DNA of 64,000 nucleotides. Origin: G963662655 sp963666875. GTDB taxonomy: Bacteria > Cloacimonadota > Cloacimonadia > Cloacimonadales > JAIOQZ01. Positions 53,584 through 61,935 of the stretch are shown here, in pieces. Within the stretch, counting starts at the first letter, position 1; every line of letters starts with the position of its first letter. The stretch is taken from the NCBI GenBank assembly GCA_963666875.2, contig CAXXPU010000016.1:124001-188000 (forward strand), in the 5' to 3' direction. Under the pieces are notes generated by a model. The model ran no database searches. It had not been told where the DNA came from and saw only the letters and a program-made list of their open reading frames with translations. A program made the position numbers and the translations under genes.

Positions 53584-53638
53584 GTGAGTCCAACTTCCGA
53601 ATGTGTTGCTGGGCAACTCTTCTGAATGTTGGATTCAC
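53584..53638. repeat. Intergenic repeat family C, copy 2
   Basis: AACTTCCGAATGTGTT (53592-53607) and AACTCTTCTGAATGTT (53615-53630) are the reverse complements, with few changes, of the two halves of the repeat at 9621-9659. Flanking GTGAGTCC and GGATTCAC extend the hairpin. It may also terminate trmO. A TTGACA at 53674 follows, possibly the -35 box of the next operon. Confidence 0.6.
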
Positions 53639-53726
53639 GCGTTTCTACATTTCCAGCTCGCTCGATTCCTTGCTTGACAATTTTTCCCGATTCTGCAAGT
53701 CATAACAAAAACATATTGAGGACGTG

Positions 53727-54071
53727 ATGATCTGGGTTTACCTGTTGATACCGATCGTGCTGATTACCTATATCTTATTGCGCGGCATATTCTTCCGCTA
53801 TCCTCTGATTAAGAAGTCCGAGATACCGCACTTCCATTTAAAGACATACCGGCTGATGTGGACGATTGGTTTCTTTCTGATATTTTCCATGATATTCTAC
53901 ATTATACAGGTGATCCTGAGAATTTCGGAGAAAATGTTCTGGGACGACTGGATCCTGTTGCCGGCGCTGGTATTGATCGGACTGGTCGTCTGGAACCGAT
54001 TGGATTACATATTCACCACGAACGTCGATAAGAAACCGCCCTTATTTTTTAAGAAAAAAGCCGGGAGGTAG
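53727..54071 (+). CDS. Small membrane protein upstream of CorA
   Basis: The protein is 114 aa from the ATG at 53727 (GAGG upstream). It has three hydrophobic segments (about 2-22, 46-66 and 77-95), with a basic C-terminal tail KKPPLFFKKKAGR. No recognised family. It lies one base before corA and heads the CorA-FetA-FetB operon, so it may serve metal transport or its regulation; that is inference. Confidence 0.72.
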   Translation: MIWVYLLIPIVLITYILLRGIFFRYPLIKKSEIPHFHLKTYRLMWTIGFFLIFSMIFYIIQVILRISEKMFWDDWILLPALVLIGLVVWNRLDYIFTTNVDKKPPLFFKKKAGR

Positions 54072-54072
54072 C

Positions 54073-55128
54073 GTGGCAAGATTTCGCAAGATTCATCGGA
54101 AGAAACTGGGATCTGCTCCCGGAAGCCTGACTTATACTGGCGAACGAACCGGGGATGCGACACACATTGAGGTTGTTTCCTATAATCAGGAGCATATAGA
54201 TCAAAGCGTCATCGAGGATATCGTTTCGTGGCAGCCGATCGCGGATCGAGTCAACTGGATCCATGTCTATGGCGCGGTAGATGAGGAGATTGTACGGCAA
54301 TTCGGTAAACGATTCGGCATCCACGACCTTCATCTGGAAGATATTCTGCACACGGCGCAGTTCTGCCGCGTTTATGAGGAAGAACGCTACGTCTTTTCGC
54401 TGCTGAATCGCTACGATATCGAGAACGATCAGCTCAAGAAAGAGCAGATCAGCCTGATCATGACCGGAAACACGGTGATCTCGTTTCAGGAGTCGTCCGA
54501 CAGGACCTTCCTGGAACCACTCCTACGCAGGGTCAACGAAGGGATCGGCAGGATCAGAAAACGCGGTGTTTACTACCTCTACTACTGCCTGATGGACCTG
54601 GTTCTGGATTACTATTTCCCTGTTCTGGAGGAGATTACGGTTAGTCTTGAAAAGACGGAGAACGATGTCATCGATCACCCGGATTCGGATACGATCCGCC
54701 AGATTTACCGATATCGTTCGGATGTCCTGGAGCTCCGCAAGGATTCGCGGCATATTTACGAGATGATGAACCGGCTGGACAAGGAAATCCGGCTCAGCAA
54801 CGGCACCGACCTCAGCATGTTCTACCACGATCTCTACGAGCACGCGGTGATGATTCGCGACGCGGTGGATGCGCTTCGCGAGAGCATCACAAGCCTGATC
54901 GAACTCTATATGTCGAATATAAGCAACCGAATGAACGAAGTAATGAAAACCCTCACCATCATCTCGACGATCTTTATTCCGCTCAGCTTCATCGTCGGAC
55001 TCTACGGCATGAATTTCAAGTACATGCCCGAGCTGAATTTTCACTGGGGTTATCCTGCCGTACTTGTGGTGCTGGTGGCTATCGTGATCGTGATGCTGGC
55101 GTTCTTCCGTCGAAAGAAGTGGTTATGA
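54073..55128 (+). CDS. corA: CorA-family Mg2+/Co2+ transporter
   Basis: The protein is 351 aa from a GTG start with GGGAGGT upstream. It has the long N-terminal alpha/beta cytoplasmic domain of CorA with FGIHDLHLEDILHTAQF near 78-94 and the long helix near 215-290. Two transmembrane helices end the protein, with the pore motif GMN at 312-314 followed by FKYMPEL in the loop. CorA channels carry Mg2+, Co2+ or Ni2+. The C-terminus FFRRKKWL ends two bases into the start of the next gene (ATGA overlap). Confidence 0.96.
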   Translation: MARFRKIHRKKLGSAPGSLTYTGERTGDATHIEVVSYNQEHIDQSVIEDIVSWQPIADRVNWIHVYGAVDEEIVRQFGKRFGIHDLHLEDILHTAQFCRVYEEERYVFSLLNRYDIENDQLKKEQISLIMTGNTVISFQESSDRTFLEPLLRRVNEGIGRIRKRGVYYLYYCLMDLVLDYYFPVLEEITVSLEKTENDVIDHPDSDTIRQIYRYRSDVLELRKDSRHIYEMMNRLDKEIRLSNGTDLSMFYHDLYEHAVMIRDAVDALRESITSLIELYMSNISNRMNEVMKTLTIISTIFIPLSFIVGLYGMNFKYMPELNFHWGYPAVLVVLVAIVIVMLAFFRRKKWL

Positions 55129-55772
55129 TCGAAATCAGACTCGAGCGCCTGTACCACGATGAACGGACACTGTTGCGGGACGTGGAAATCTCCATCCCCG
55201 AGGGCGGAAAAGTCGTCCTTAGCGGTGAGACCGGCTCGGGTAAGACATCGCTGCTGCACACGCTAAACCGCATGAACATGGGCTGGAACGGCGTGGTGCG
55301 GTTTCACGGCAACGATGTCCGCGAGATGAATCCGGTCGAACTGCGGCACCGCGTGATCGAGGTGATGCAGGAGCCGTTTCTGGGTAGGGGAAAGGTGCGC
55401 GACGCGATGCAGATCCCGTTTCAATTCAAGGTCAACCATGATCGCAGCCTCGATCCGGACAGGCTGTTGCTATTGCTGAAATCGTTTTCGCTGCCGGAAT
55501 CGATCATGGATCAGTCGGTGGACAAACTCAGCGGCGGCGAGAAGCAACGAATTGCGATGGTTCGCGCCATGTTGCTGGAACCGGATGTGCTGCTGCTGGA
55601 CGAGCCATCCTCGGCGCTGGATCGTGAAATCTCAAAGAAGGTTCTCGATTTCGTCCTGAACAAATGTAGCGCTGCCGTGCTTTGCATCAGCCACGATCCC
55701 GTATGGCAGGACGCCTTCCCCATCCACTACACCATCGAGGGCGACCGGCTCGTGCGGGTAAAGGAAATTTGA
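55125..55772 (+). CDS. fetA: ABC transporter ATPase, FetA-like
   Basis: The protein is 215 aa; its ATG overlaps the corA stop. It has Walker A GETGSGKT (34-41), the signature LSGGEKQRI near 133, Walker B VLLLDEPSSALD near 150, and a switch His in CISHDPVW near 190. It is short for an ABC ATPase but normal for the FetA (YbbL) family. FetA with FetB exports iron in Escherichia coli and helps oxidative-stress resistance. The gene next to it encodes the matching FetB-type permease, which supports the name. Confidence 0.85.
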   Translation: MIEIRLERLYHDERTLLRDVEISIPEGGKVVLSGETGSGKTSLLHTLNRMNMGWNGVVRFHGNDVREMNPVELRHRVIEVMQEPFLGRGKVRDAMQIPFQFKVNHDRSLDPDRLLLLLKSFSLPESIMDQSVDKLSGGEKQRIAMVRAMLLEPDVLLLDEPSSALDREISKKVLDFVLNKCSAAVLCISHDPVWQDAFPIHYTIEGDRLVRVKEI

Positions 55773-56560
55773 TGGATATCAACTGGATCGGACTGGGACT
55801 CAGCGCGCTGTTATTGATCATCCCGATTATAATCTCGCGCCTGAAGAAACTGAATCTGGTGGGGACGCTTCTCAAGGCGTTCGCGCGAATGGTCATCCAA
55901 CTTGCCATGATCGGTCTGGTGCTGGAGTACCTCTTCAAGTGGAACACTCCCGCATCGACCATCGGCTGGATGCTGATCATGATCGGCGCGGCGGTTCACA
56001 CCATCATCTCGCGCCTGGACATCAACTGGCGGTTCCTGCTGCCGGTGATAGTCTTTCCGCTTCTGGCATCGTCTCTGATCGTCATGCCATTCGTGATCTA
56101 CGTAGTGGTCCGGCCCGAACCCATGCTCGACGCGCGTTTCCTCATCCCGATTTTCGGTATGGTTCTGGGCAACAGCATGAACAGTACCGCGCTGGCACTG
56201 GAGCGGTTTCACAGCGACATCCGCAGCAGTTGGAAGGAATATTACACCTATATCTCGATGGGCGCCACACCGCGAGAAGCGACCTTCGGGTTCTGCCAGA
56301 AAGCGCTCAAGATGTCAATGATGCCGCGAATCATGAATATCTCCGCGATCGGTATCATTGCCCTGCCCGGCATGATGAGCGGTCAGATCCTCAGCGGCGC
56401 CAGTCCGGTGACCGCCATCAAATACCAGATCATGATCATGATCGCCATCATCACCGCGGTCACGCTGACTGTTTTCCTTGCGCTCAGGCTCTTCACCGCG
56501 CGGATGTTCGACGAACACTACCTCCCGCTACCCGAGGTGATGGATTCGGAAGAATCATGA
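55772..56560 (+). CDS. fetB: FetB-like permease (UPF0014)
   Basis: The protein is 262 aa. The ATG overlaps the fetA stop by one base (TGATG). It has about seven transmembrane helices. Family signatures are GMVLGNSMNSTALALERF near 131-148, a YISMGATPREA loop near 170-180, and the strongly conserved ALPGMMSGQILSGASPVTAIKYQIMI across 210-235. It is the membrane half of the FetAB exporter. The whole set (small membrane protein, corA, fetA, fetB) is a tightly packed operon at 53.7-56.6 kb. Confidence 0.9.
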   Translation: MDINWIGLGLSALLLIIPIIISRLKKLNLVGTLLKAFARMVIQLAMIGLVLEYLFKWNTPASTIGWMLIMIGAAVHTIISRLDINWRFLLPVIVFPLLASSLIVMPFVIYVVVRPEPMLDARFLIPIFGMVLGNSMNSTALALERFHSDIRSSWKEYYTYISMGATPREATFGFCQKALKMSMMPRIMNISAIGIIALPGMMSGQILSGASPVTAIKYQIMIMIAIITAVTLTVFLALRLFTARMFDEHYLPLPEVMDSEES

Positions 56561-56585
56561 TTTGAAAATCCCGTGTTTTAATCCC

Positions 56586-56613
56586 CTCTGTAGCGTGCGA
56601 CCTCCGGGCGCAC
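56586..56613. repeat. Repeat family B, single unit
   Basis: CTCTGTAGCGTGCGACCTCCGGGCGCAC matches the serpin-flanking units; GTGCG..CC/GG..CGCAC forms the hairpin. Confidence 0.6.
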
Positions 56614-56619
56614 TGTATC

Positions 56620-56870
56620 ATATTGGTGGTTCAAAACTCCGTAGGGATGATGGATGTCAAGCTGGAGCGTGAGATCCGATTTTTCGCAGATCAATATGAA
56701 TAACGCTGTAGGTTCGAAAGGGTGAATCTGAATATCTGTCGTCCCTCCGGGACTTTATTCAGTCATTTGGCATATATCACCGGCACTTACGTACCGGTCT
56801 AAACTCTGTTGTCCCTCCGGGACTAAACAGATATTTTCAACCACTCACAATACAACAGAGCATCAATTCA
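56620..56870. repeat. Intergenic repeat family A, copy 3
   Basis: Landmarks in the same order as the other copies: CCGTAGGGATGATGG, CTGTCGTCCCTCCGGGACTTT, CCGGCACTTACGTACCGG and GTTGTCCCTCCGGGACT. It ends with TACAACAGAGC, one of the terminal repeats seen in copy 2. No gene lies within. Confidence 0.6.
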
Positions 56871-56890
56871 TTTCACATCATGCGCGTTTC

Positions 56891-56920
56891 CCTCTGTAGC
56901 GTGCGACCTCCGGGCGCACC
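56891..56920. repeat. Repeat family B, single unit
   Basis: CCTCTGTAGCGTGCGACCTC then CGGGCGCACC repeats the unit at 56586-56613. Two copies about 305 bases apart therefore bracket family A copy 3. Confidence 0.6.
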
Positions 56921-57044
56921 TCTTAGGTATATGCGTGCAGGCTCGGATGCGCTTCGCTAGGATGTCGGACAATGAGCAGTAATTCATTTGTTGCATTTAC
57001 TGAGTTTATTCATTTATAAGGTTCTATCGTTTCAAACAAATTCA

Positions 57045-57074
57045 TTGACACGCTGGATGTACCTCGAATCTTTG
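57045..57074 (+). promoter_or_regulatory. Candidate promoter of the DUF1015 gene
   Basis: TTGACA (57045-57050) is followed after 16 bases by AATCTTTG (57067-57074), like the TTTG-ended -7 box before the CotH gene. It is 45 bases before the start codon. Confidence 0.45.
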
Positions 57075-57118
57075 CATCGAACTGAGAGGTTCGTTGTTTC
57101 ACATAAGGAGGTAAAAAC

Positions 57119-58366
57119 ATGGCGAAAATACGTCCATTCAGAGGTTTGAGACCTGCACCGGATAAAGCTAAAGAAGTGGCTTCACTTCCGTACGATGTAA
57201 TCAATTCCGCCGAAGCGCGCGAAATGGCAAAAGGAAAACCTCATACATTTCTGCATGTTGTGAAACCCGAGATCGACCTTCCGGAAGACGTCGATCTGTA
57301 TGACGATAAAGTATATGAAAAAGGGAAAGAAAATTTGCAGAAGCTGATTCAGGACAAGGTTCTGATTCAGGACGAAGCACCCTGTATGTACCTCTACCAG
57401 CAGGCAATGGGCTACCACAAACAAATCGGTCTGGTGACCTGCGCCTCCGTGGAAGACTACGAAAACAACGTGATCAAGAAACACGAACACACCCGTGCGG
57501 ACAAGGAAGCAGACCGCATCCGCCATGTGGATACGCAAAACGCCAACGCCGGCCCGATCTTCCTCACCTATCGCGCTGACGAAGAGATGGACAAGCTTGT
57601 CGATGAATACAAAGAAAAACACAAGCCGATCTATGACTTCGTCGCGGAAGACGGAATCTGGCACACGCTGTGGAAAATCGACGACTCGAAGCTGCTCGAT
57701 AAGATCGTCAAATTCTTCGACGGCATGGACAGCCTCTACGTCGCCGACGGACATCATCGTTCGGCGTCCGCGGCAAAAGTCGGCGCCAAGCGTCGCGAAG
57801 CCAACCCCAACCACACCGGTGACGAAGAATACAATTTCTTCCTCGCGGTGCTCTTCCCGCACGATCAGCTCTATATCATGGATTACAATCGCGTGGTGAA
57901 GGATCTCAACGGGAATTCGCAGGAAGAGTTCATCGGCAAGATCAAAGAGAATTTCGAGATCGAACCGCTCGAGGGTAACGGTGGCTTCAGTCCCGAGAAC
58001 CCGCACGAGTTCGGCATGTATATGAACCGCAAGTGGTACAAGCTGATCGCGAAGCCGGGAACCTTCGATAAGAAAGATCCGGTCGCTTCGCTGGACGTAT
58101 CCATTCTTCAGGACAACCTTCTCTCGCCGATTCTGGGTATTCAGGATCCCCGTAAAGACAAGCGCATCGATTTCGTGGGTGGAATCCGCGGTCTGGAAGA
58201 GCTTCGTCGTCGCGTTGATGCGGGTGAAGCAGTCGCGTTCGCAATGCGTCCCACCACCATAGAACAACTCATGGCGATCGCCGACACCGGCAACGTCATG
58301 CCGCCCAAATCGACCTGGTTCGAACCCAAATTACGTTCGGGAATCGTGGTTCACCTGCTCGACTGA
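57119..58366 (+). CDS. DUF1015 family protein
   Basis: The protein is 415 aa with AAGGAGGT upstream and no signal peptide. It starts MAKIRPFRGLRPAPDKA, followed by VASLPYDVINSAEAREMA, both typical of the family. A conserved GLYVADGHHR-like motif appears as SLYVADGHHRSASAAKVG near residues 203-220. The DGHHR motif resembles that of ParB/Srx-type nucleotide-using folds, so a catalytic role is plausible, but no activity is established. The protein lies alone between repeats and the glycosyltransferase genes. Confidence 0.9.
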   Translation: MAKIRPFRGLRPAPDKAKEVASLPYDVINSAEAREMAKGKPHTFLHVVKPEIDLPEDVDLYDDKVYEKGKENLQKLIQDKVLIQDEAPCMYLYQQAMGYHKQIGLVTCASVEDYENNVIKKHEHTRADKEADRIRHVDTQNANAGPIFLTYRADEEMDKLVDEYKEKHKPIYDFVAEDGIWHTLWKIDDSKLLDKIVKFFDGMDSLYVADGHHRSASAAKVGAKRREANPNHTGDEEYNFFLAVLFPHDQLYIMDYNRVVKDLNGNSQEEFIGKIKENFEIEPLEGNGGFSPENPHEFGMYMNRKWYKLIAKPGTFDKKDPVASLDVSILQDNLLSPILGIQDPRKDKRIDFVGGIRGLEELRRRVDAGEAVAFAMRPTTIEQLMAIADTGNVMPPKSTWFEPKLRSGIVVHLLD

Positions 58367-58402
58367 TTCGTATGTCACGTAACATCGTGTTATTATATAG
58401 AG

Positions 58403-58426
58403 GGCTCCCGGTGATTATCGGGAGCC
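58403..58426 (+). terminator. Hairpin after the DUF1015 gene
   Basis: GGCTCCCG and CGGGAGCC form an 8-bp stem with an 8-base loop, 37 bases past the stop, with a TTCGTTC tail rather than a true T-run. Confidence 0.5.
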
Positions 58427-58447
58427 TTCGTTCAAGTAGAGCATGCC

Positions 58448-59404
58448 ATGACGAATAAAATCATTCTACCGGATAAACCCACCTTCGTCGTATTCAGAAA
58501 TTCGAGTATGGGTAACGCCATCATGGACAGCCCTATCTTTCCGTGGCTCAGGAAACAATGGCCCGATGCGACGATCGTGGCGATTTTCGACCCGGTGAGT
58601 GCCCAGCTATTCGAGGCTGAGGATTCGATCGACCGGATCATCGTGCTTCCAAATAAAGCGGGATATGGTAGATTGGTGAAGGTCAGAAGAGAACTCGCCT
58701 CGCTAAAAACGGATGTCTCGATCCACCTGAAGACCGGCGTTCGATACGAATTGCTGGCGCTGCTGGCGCGTTGCCCTGTGCGGATCGGGTTCAAGCTCAA
58801 GGGATCCCTGCAATATCTCACGCATCGTGCGAAGAAACCCGGAAATGTCCACGCCTCGCAATTCGCGAAGGTTCTCGCCAGGGTGTTGAAACCGGATGCT
58901 GAACTGTGTGAACCGAGACTGGTCGTCCCTCCCAATGGATTGCAGGAAGCGGAGCGGATTCTCAGCGGACTCGAGTCGTATATCGTGGTTCATCCCGGTG
59001 GCGGCACCATCGGCAGCGACAACTGGAATCTACAACTATACTGCGAAGCGCTGAGAAGGCTCGAAAAACCGGCGATCGTGATCGGCTCCGAGCAGGAGCA
59101 AGAAACGTTCAGGCAGACATGCGATCTTCCGTTCGTACACTTTACGGGCAAGACATCCATACAGGCAGCAGCCGGATTGATTACCTCGGCTCGATTCTTC
59201 ATTGGAAACGACAGTGGGCCCGCGCATATCGCGGAAGCTGTCGGTACACCCGCCATCATCGTCTATCGTTCGAACGACAACAACTACATCCGGTGGTGTC
59301 CGCTCAATCCATCGACACACACCATCTTCGCCTATCGGAGCATCGAAGAGAACCTCGCTGAAATCATCGCCTTCAACGATTCTTTCGAAAAGGACGGGTC
59401 ATGA
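58448..59404 (+). CDS. Glycosyltransferase family 9 (heptosyltransferase-like)
   Basis: The protein is 318 aa. It has the GT9 layout: FVVFRNSSMGNAIMDSPIFPWLR at 10-35, a central FKLKGSLQYLTHRAKK region, and the nucleotide-sugar part with YIVVHPGGG near 178, HFTGKTSIQAAAGLI near 232 and the diagnostic GNDSGPAHIAEAVGTPAI near 252-270. GT9 enzymes transfer heptose or similar sugars onto lipopolysaccharide core, implying an outer membrane. Its stop overlaps the next glycosyltransferase gene (ATGA), so the two act in one pathway. The ribosome site is weak. Confidence 0.9.
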   Translation: MTNKIILPDKPTFVVFRNSSMGNAIMDSPIFPWLRKQWPDATIVAIFDPVSAQLFEAEDSIDRIIVLPNKAGYGRLVKVRRELASLKTDVSIHLKTGVRYELLALLARCPVRIGFKLKGSLQYLTHRAKKPGNVHASQFAKVLARVLKPDAELCEPRLVVPPNGLQEAERILSGLESYIVVHPGGGTIGSDNWNLQLYCEALRRLEKPAIVIGSEQEQETFRQTCDLPFVHFTGKTSIQAAAGLITSARFFIGNDSGPAHIAEAVGTPAIIVYRSNDNNYIRWCPLNPSTHTIFAYRSIEENLAEIIAFNDSFEKDGS

Positions 59405-60492
59405 CCTTCCGAATCCTGATGTCGAACTCAAACCCTCCCGATCTCTGGGGTGGGGGAGAGATGTGGCTGATGGATATGGCGCGTAACCTGCGAAACGAAG
59501 GCCATCGGGTAACGATCAATTCGCACCGCGAGTCCAGGCTGTATCAGGAGGCGAAGAAGGCGGAAATCGAAGTGTGTGACTTCGGCATCCGCAGCAATCT
59601 CGACTTCCTGCGTGCACCGTATTTCGCCCTGAAAATCCGTAAGTACGATGTCCTGATCCTGAACATCATCCGCGACGTGAAAGTCATCGGGCTGGCGGGG
59701 AAGCTTGCCGGTGTGCCCGTGATCATCTCCAGGCAGGGCGCGGTTCTCATTGGTCCAAAGAGACGCCATGGTCACTACATGAAGCTGGTCGATGTAATTC
59801 TCACCAATAATTTTACCCAGAAGAAGCTCTACGACTCCTATCCCTGGATGACTCCGGGCAAGGTCCGGGTCATATACAACATGCTTCGGATCGAAGGGGC
59901 TGTCGAGCCATTCGACATTAAAAACCACCTCGGGATTCCATCCGATTCGACGCTGTTGATTACGGTGGGCAGGTTATCCCGGGTAAAAGGCTATGATTTA
60001 CTCCTGCCGGCGATAGCGGCAATTGCAAGTCGTTATCCCGGATTGCACCTCGCCATGATCGGGACAGGCCCGTTACAGAATGATTTGATCGATCTCCGCG
60101 ACAAACTCGACTTGTCCGATCGAGTCCATTTCATGGGATACGCGGAATCGCCCTGGCCGATGATTCAGGCTGCGGACGCGATGGTGCTGTCTTCACGCAT
60201 CGAGGGATTTCCGTCGGTTGTCCTGGAGTCCATGGCGCTGAGAACGCCGGTTATCGCGACGAATGTGGGCGGCATCCGGGAACTCATCGAGAACGGTGTC
60301 AACGGTTACGTAGTGCCGGAAATCACGCCCGATGCGATCGCAGAAACCATCTCCCGCTTCATGGAATCCACTCAAGACCATCCGAAGATCATCGAGAATG
60401 CTTTACGGATTATGCATGAAAAATTCTCGCGCGATAAGACCCTGTCCGACATGAACTGCCTGATGCAGGAGATCTATAGCTCGAAACGGTAA
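59401..60492 (+). CDS. Glycosyltransferase family 4-type (GT-B)
   Basis: The protein is 363 aa. The N-terminal half begins RILMSNSNPPDLWGGGEMWLMDMA, typical of GT-B fold acceptor domains. The C-terminal donor domain (about 180-350) has LLITVGRLSRVKGYDLLLPAI, LAMIGTGPLQNDL, VHFMGYAES, and the E-x7-E segment SSRIEGFPSVVLESMALRTPVIATNVGGIREL. It uses a nucleotide sugar to build a cell-envelope glycan, probably LPS core or O-antigen, with the GT9 enzyme just before it. Confidence 0.92.
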   Translation: MTFRILMSNSNPPDLWGGGEMWLMDMARNLRNEGHRVTINSHRESRLYQEAKKAEIEVCDFGIRSNLDFLRAPYFALKIRKYDVLILNIIRDVKVIGLAGKLAGVPVIISRQGAVLIGPKRRHGHYMKLVDVILTNNFTQKKLYDSYPWMTPGKVRVIYNMLRIEGAVEPFDIKNHLGIPSDSTLLITVGRLSRVKGYDLLLPAIAAIASRYPGLHLAMIGTGPLQNDLIDLRDKLDLSDRVHFMGYAESPWPMIQAADAMVLSSRIEGFPSVVLESMALRTPVIATNVGGIRELIENGVNGYVVPEITPDAIAETISRFMESTQDHPKIIENALRIMHEKFSRDKTLSDMNCLMQEIYSSKR

Positions 60493-60933
60493 ATGAACAA
60501 TCTCGCTTGCGTAACATATTTCAACGAAGTGGTTTCGGGAATTGGGACTTACGTATAAGTGGAAATCTTGCTCCATGCATCAGCGAGAAGAGAGTATGTA
60601 TGGAGTAAGAGGATGAGGTGACGCAGAGTCAGTGGCGTTTATTGATGGGGATTCATCAGTCCTATTTCACGAATGATGGGGAGAATGCTCCTGTGGAGCG
60701 TGGTTTCTGGATTGATTGTGTAGAGTTCTGCAATAAACTGAGCCACGATGAGGGGCTTGATCCCTGCTATAGCTGATGTCTTTACAACTTTTCTTAATAA
60801 ATCGAGGATAATCCACTGTCCCTTTCCCACAGTCTCTGTAATCGTCCGGCAGGCTATCCAATTTCTTTGCTTGACAGCGTATGACGGCTCGAAAACTGTA
60901 TCGATTCACGGATCAACGAAAAGGAGATCAATC
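60493..60933. other. Intergenic region with possible gene remnant
   Basis: No intact gene is evident. A minus-strand frame at 60639-60830 encodes a 63-residue peptide that looks protein-like (LLRKVVKTSAIAGIKPLIV), and an overlapping frame continues it upstream after one frame change near 60.83 kb. It could be the decayed end of a mobile-element or unknown gene, but I cannot name it. A GGGACTTACGTATAAG stretch at 60543-60558 resembles part of repeat family A. Confidence 0.3.
60871..60900 (+). promoter_or_regulatory. Candidate promoter of the oxidoreductase-asnS operon
   Basis: TTGACA at 60871-60876, with ACTGTA (18-base spacer) as a weak -10 box, 34 bases before the start codon. Confidence 0.35.
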
Positions 60934-61926
60934 ATGTTGAAGACGGGAGTTATCGGCGTCGGGCATCTCGGAAGGCACCACGCCAGAGTATTGAATCAGA
61001 TTGAAGGCAGCCGGATGATGGGTATCTACGACCAGGACGCGAACCGGGCGAAAGAGATCGGCGAGCAGCTTGGCGTACCGGTGTTCGAGACGAAAGAAGC
61101 GCTTTTCGACGCGGTTGACGCGGTGGATATCGCGGTGACGACCACGTATCACTTCGATATCGCCAAGGCGGCGCTGGAAGCCGGAAAGCATATCTTCGTG
61201 GAGAAACCGATCACATCCGAACTGCACCAGGCGGAAGAGCTGGTGGAGCTGGCGGAGAAGAAGAGACTCAAGTTGCAGGTGGGGCACATTGAGCGCTTCA
61301 ATCCGGTGGTTCTGGACGCATTCGACCAGATCAAGGAGCCCATGTTCATCGAGTCGCATCGGCTTGCGCCGTTCAACCCGCGCGGCAGCGACGTCCCGGT
61401 GGTGCTGGACCTCATGATCCACGACATCGATCTGATCCTGTCTTTCGTACACAGCAAGATACGCGATATCCGCGCCAGCGGCGTGAGCATCCTGACCAAG
61501 TCGATCGATATCGCCAACGCGCGACTGGAGTTCGAGAACGGCGCTATCGCCAACGTAACCTCCTCGCGCGTCTCGCAGAAGCAGGAACGCAAGATCCGTC
61601 TATTCCAGCGAAACGCCTATATCTCCATGGATTTCAAGGAAAAGAACGTGAAGATACTCAAGAAATCGCCCAAGCTGATCAAGGTTCTGCCCAAGATCAT
61701 GGCGGGGAAGACCGATTTCAACCCGGAAGATCTGGTCGATATCAAGGATATCGATTCCAACGACCATCCGAAAGACGCGCTCACCTACGAGCTGGAGGCT
61801 TTCGTCCAGGCGGTACTGAAGAACAAGACCCCGATTGTGGACGGCAAGGCTGGCACGAGGGCGCTGCGTATCGCGTTCGAGATCATGAAACGGATCAAGG
61901 AAAATACACCCGATATCAAGCTGTAG
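60934..61926 (+). CDS. Gfo/Idh/MocA family oxidoreductase
   Basis: The protein is 330 aa from the ATG at 60934 with AAGGAG upstream; the longer open frame upstream crosses non-coding DNA. The NAD(P)-binding Rossmann motif is GVIGVGHLGRHHARV (5-19). The conserved EKPITSELHQAEEL (about 90-103, catalytic Lys) and a QVGHIERFNPV strand follow, then LMIHDIDLILSFV. The GHIERFNPV type is often found in lipid A gene clusters, where the enzyme acts as UDP-GlcNAc 3-dehydrogenase (GnnA). That fits the nearby envelope genes but is inference. It is followed by asnS after nine bases. Confidence 0.87.
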   Translation: MLKTGVIGVGHLGRHHARVLNQIEGSRMMGIYDQDANRAKEIGEQLGVPVFETKEALFDAVDAVDIAVTTTYHFDIAKAALEAGKHIFVEKPITSELHQAEELVELAEKKRLKLQVGHIERFNPVVLDAFDQIKEPMFIESHRLAPFNPRGSDVPVVLDLMIHDIDLILSFVHSKIRDIRASGVSILTKSIDIANARLEFENGAIANVTSSRVSQKQERKIRLFQRNAYISMDFKEKNVKILKKSPKLIKVLPKIMAGKTDFNPEDLVDIKDIDSNDHPKDALTYELEAFVQAVLKNKTPIVDGKAGTRALRIAFEIMKRIKENTPDIKL

Positions 61927-61935
61927 GAGAACTAC

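Noticed and set aside
57182..58267. Minus-strand frame (361 codons) over DUF1015
   Set aside because: Antisense to a conserved-family gene with a strong ribosome site.
60639..60909. Minus-strand frames that might be a transposase fragment
   Set aside because: The peptide does not show any transposase motif that I recognise, so it is reported only as a possible remnant.
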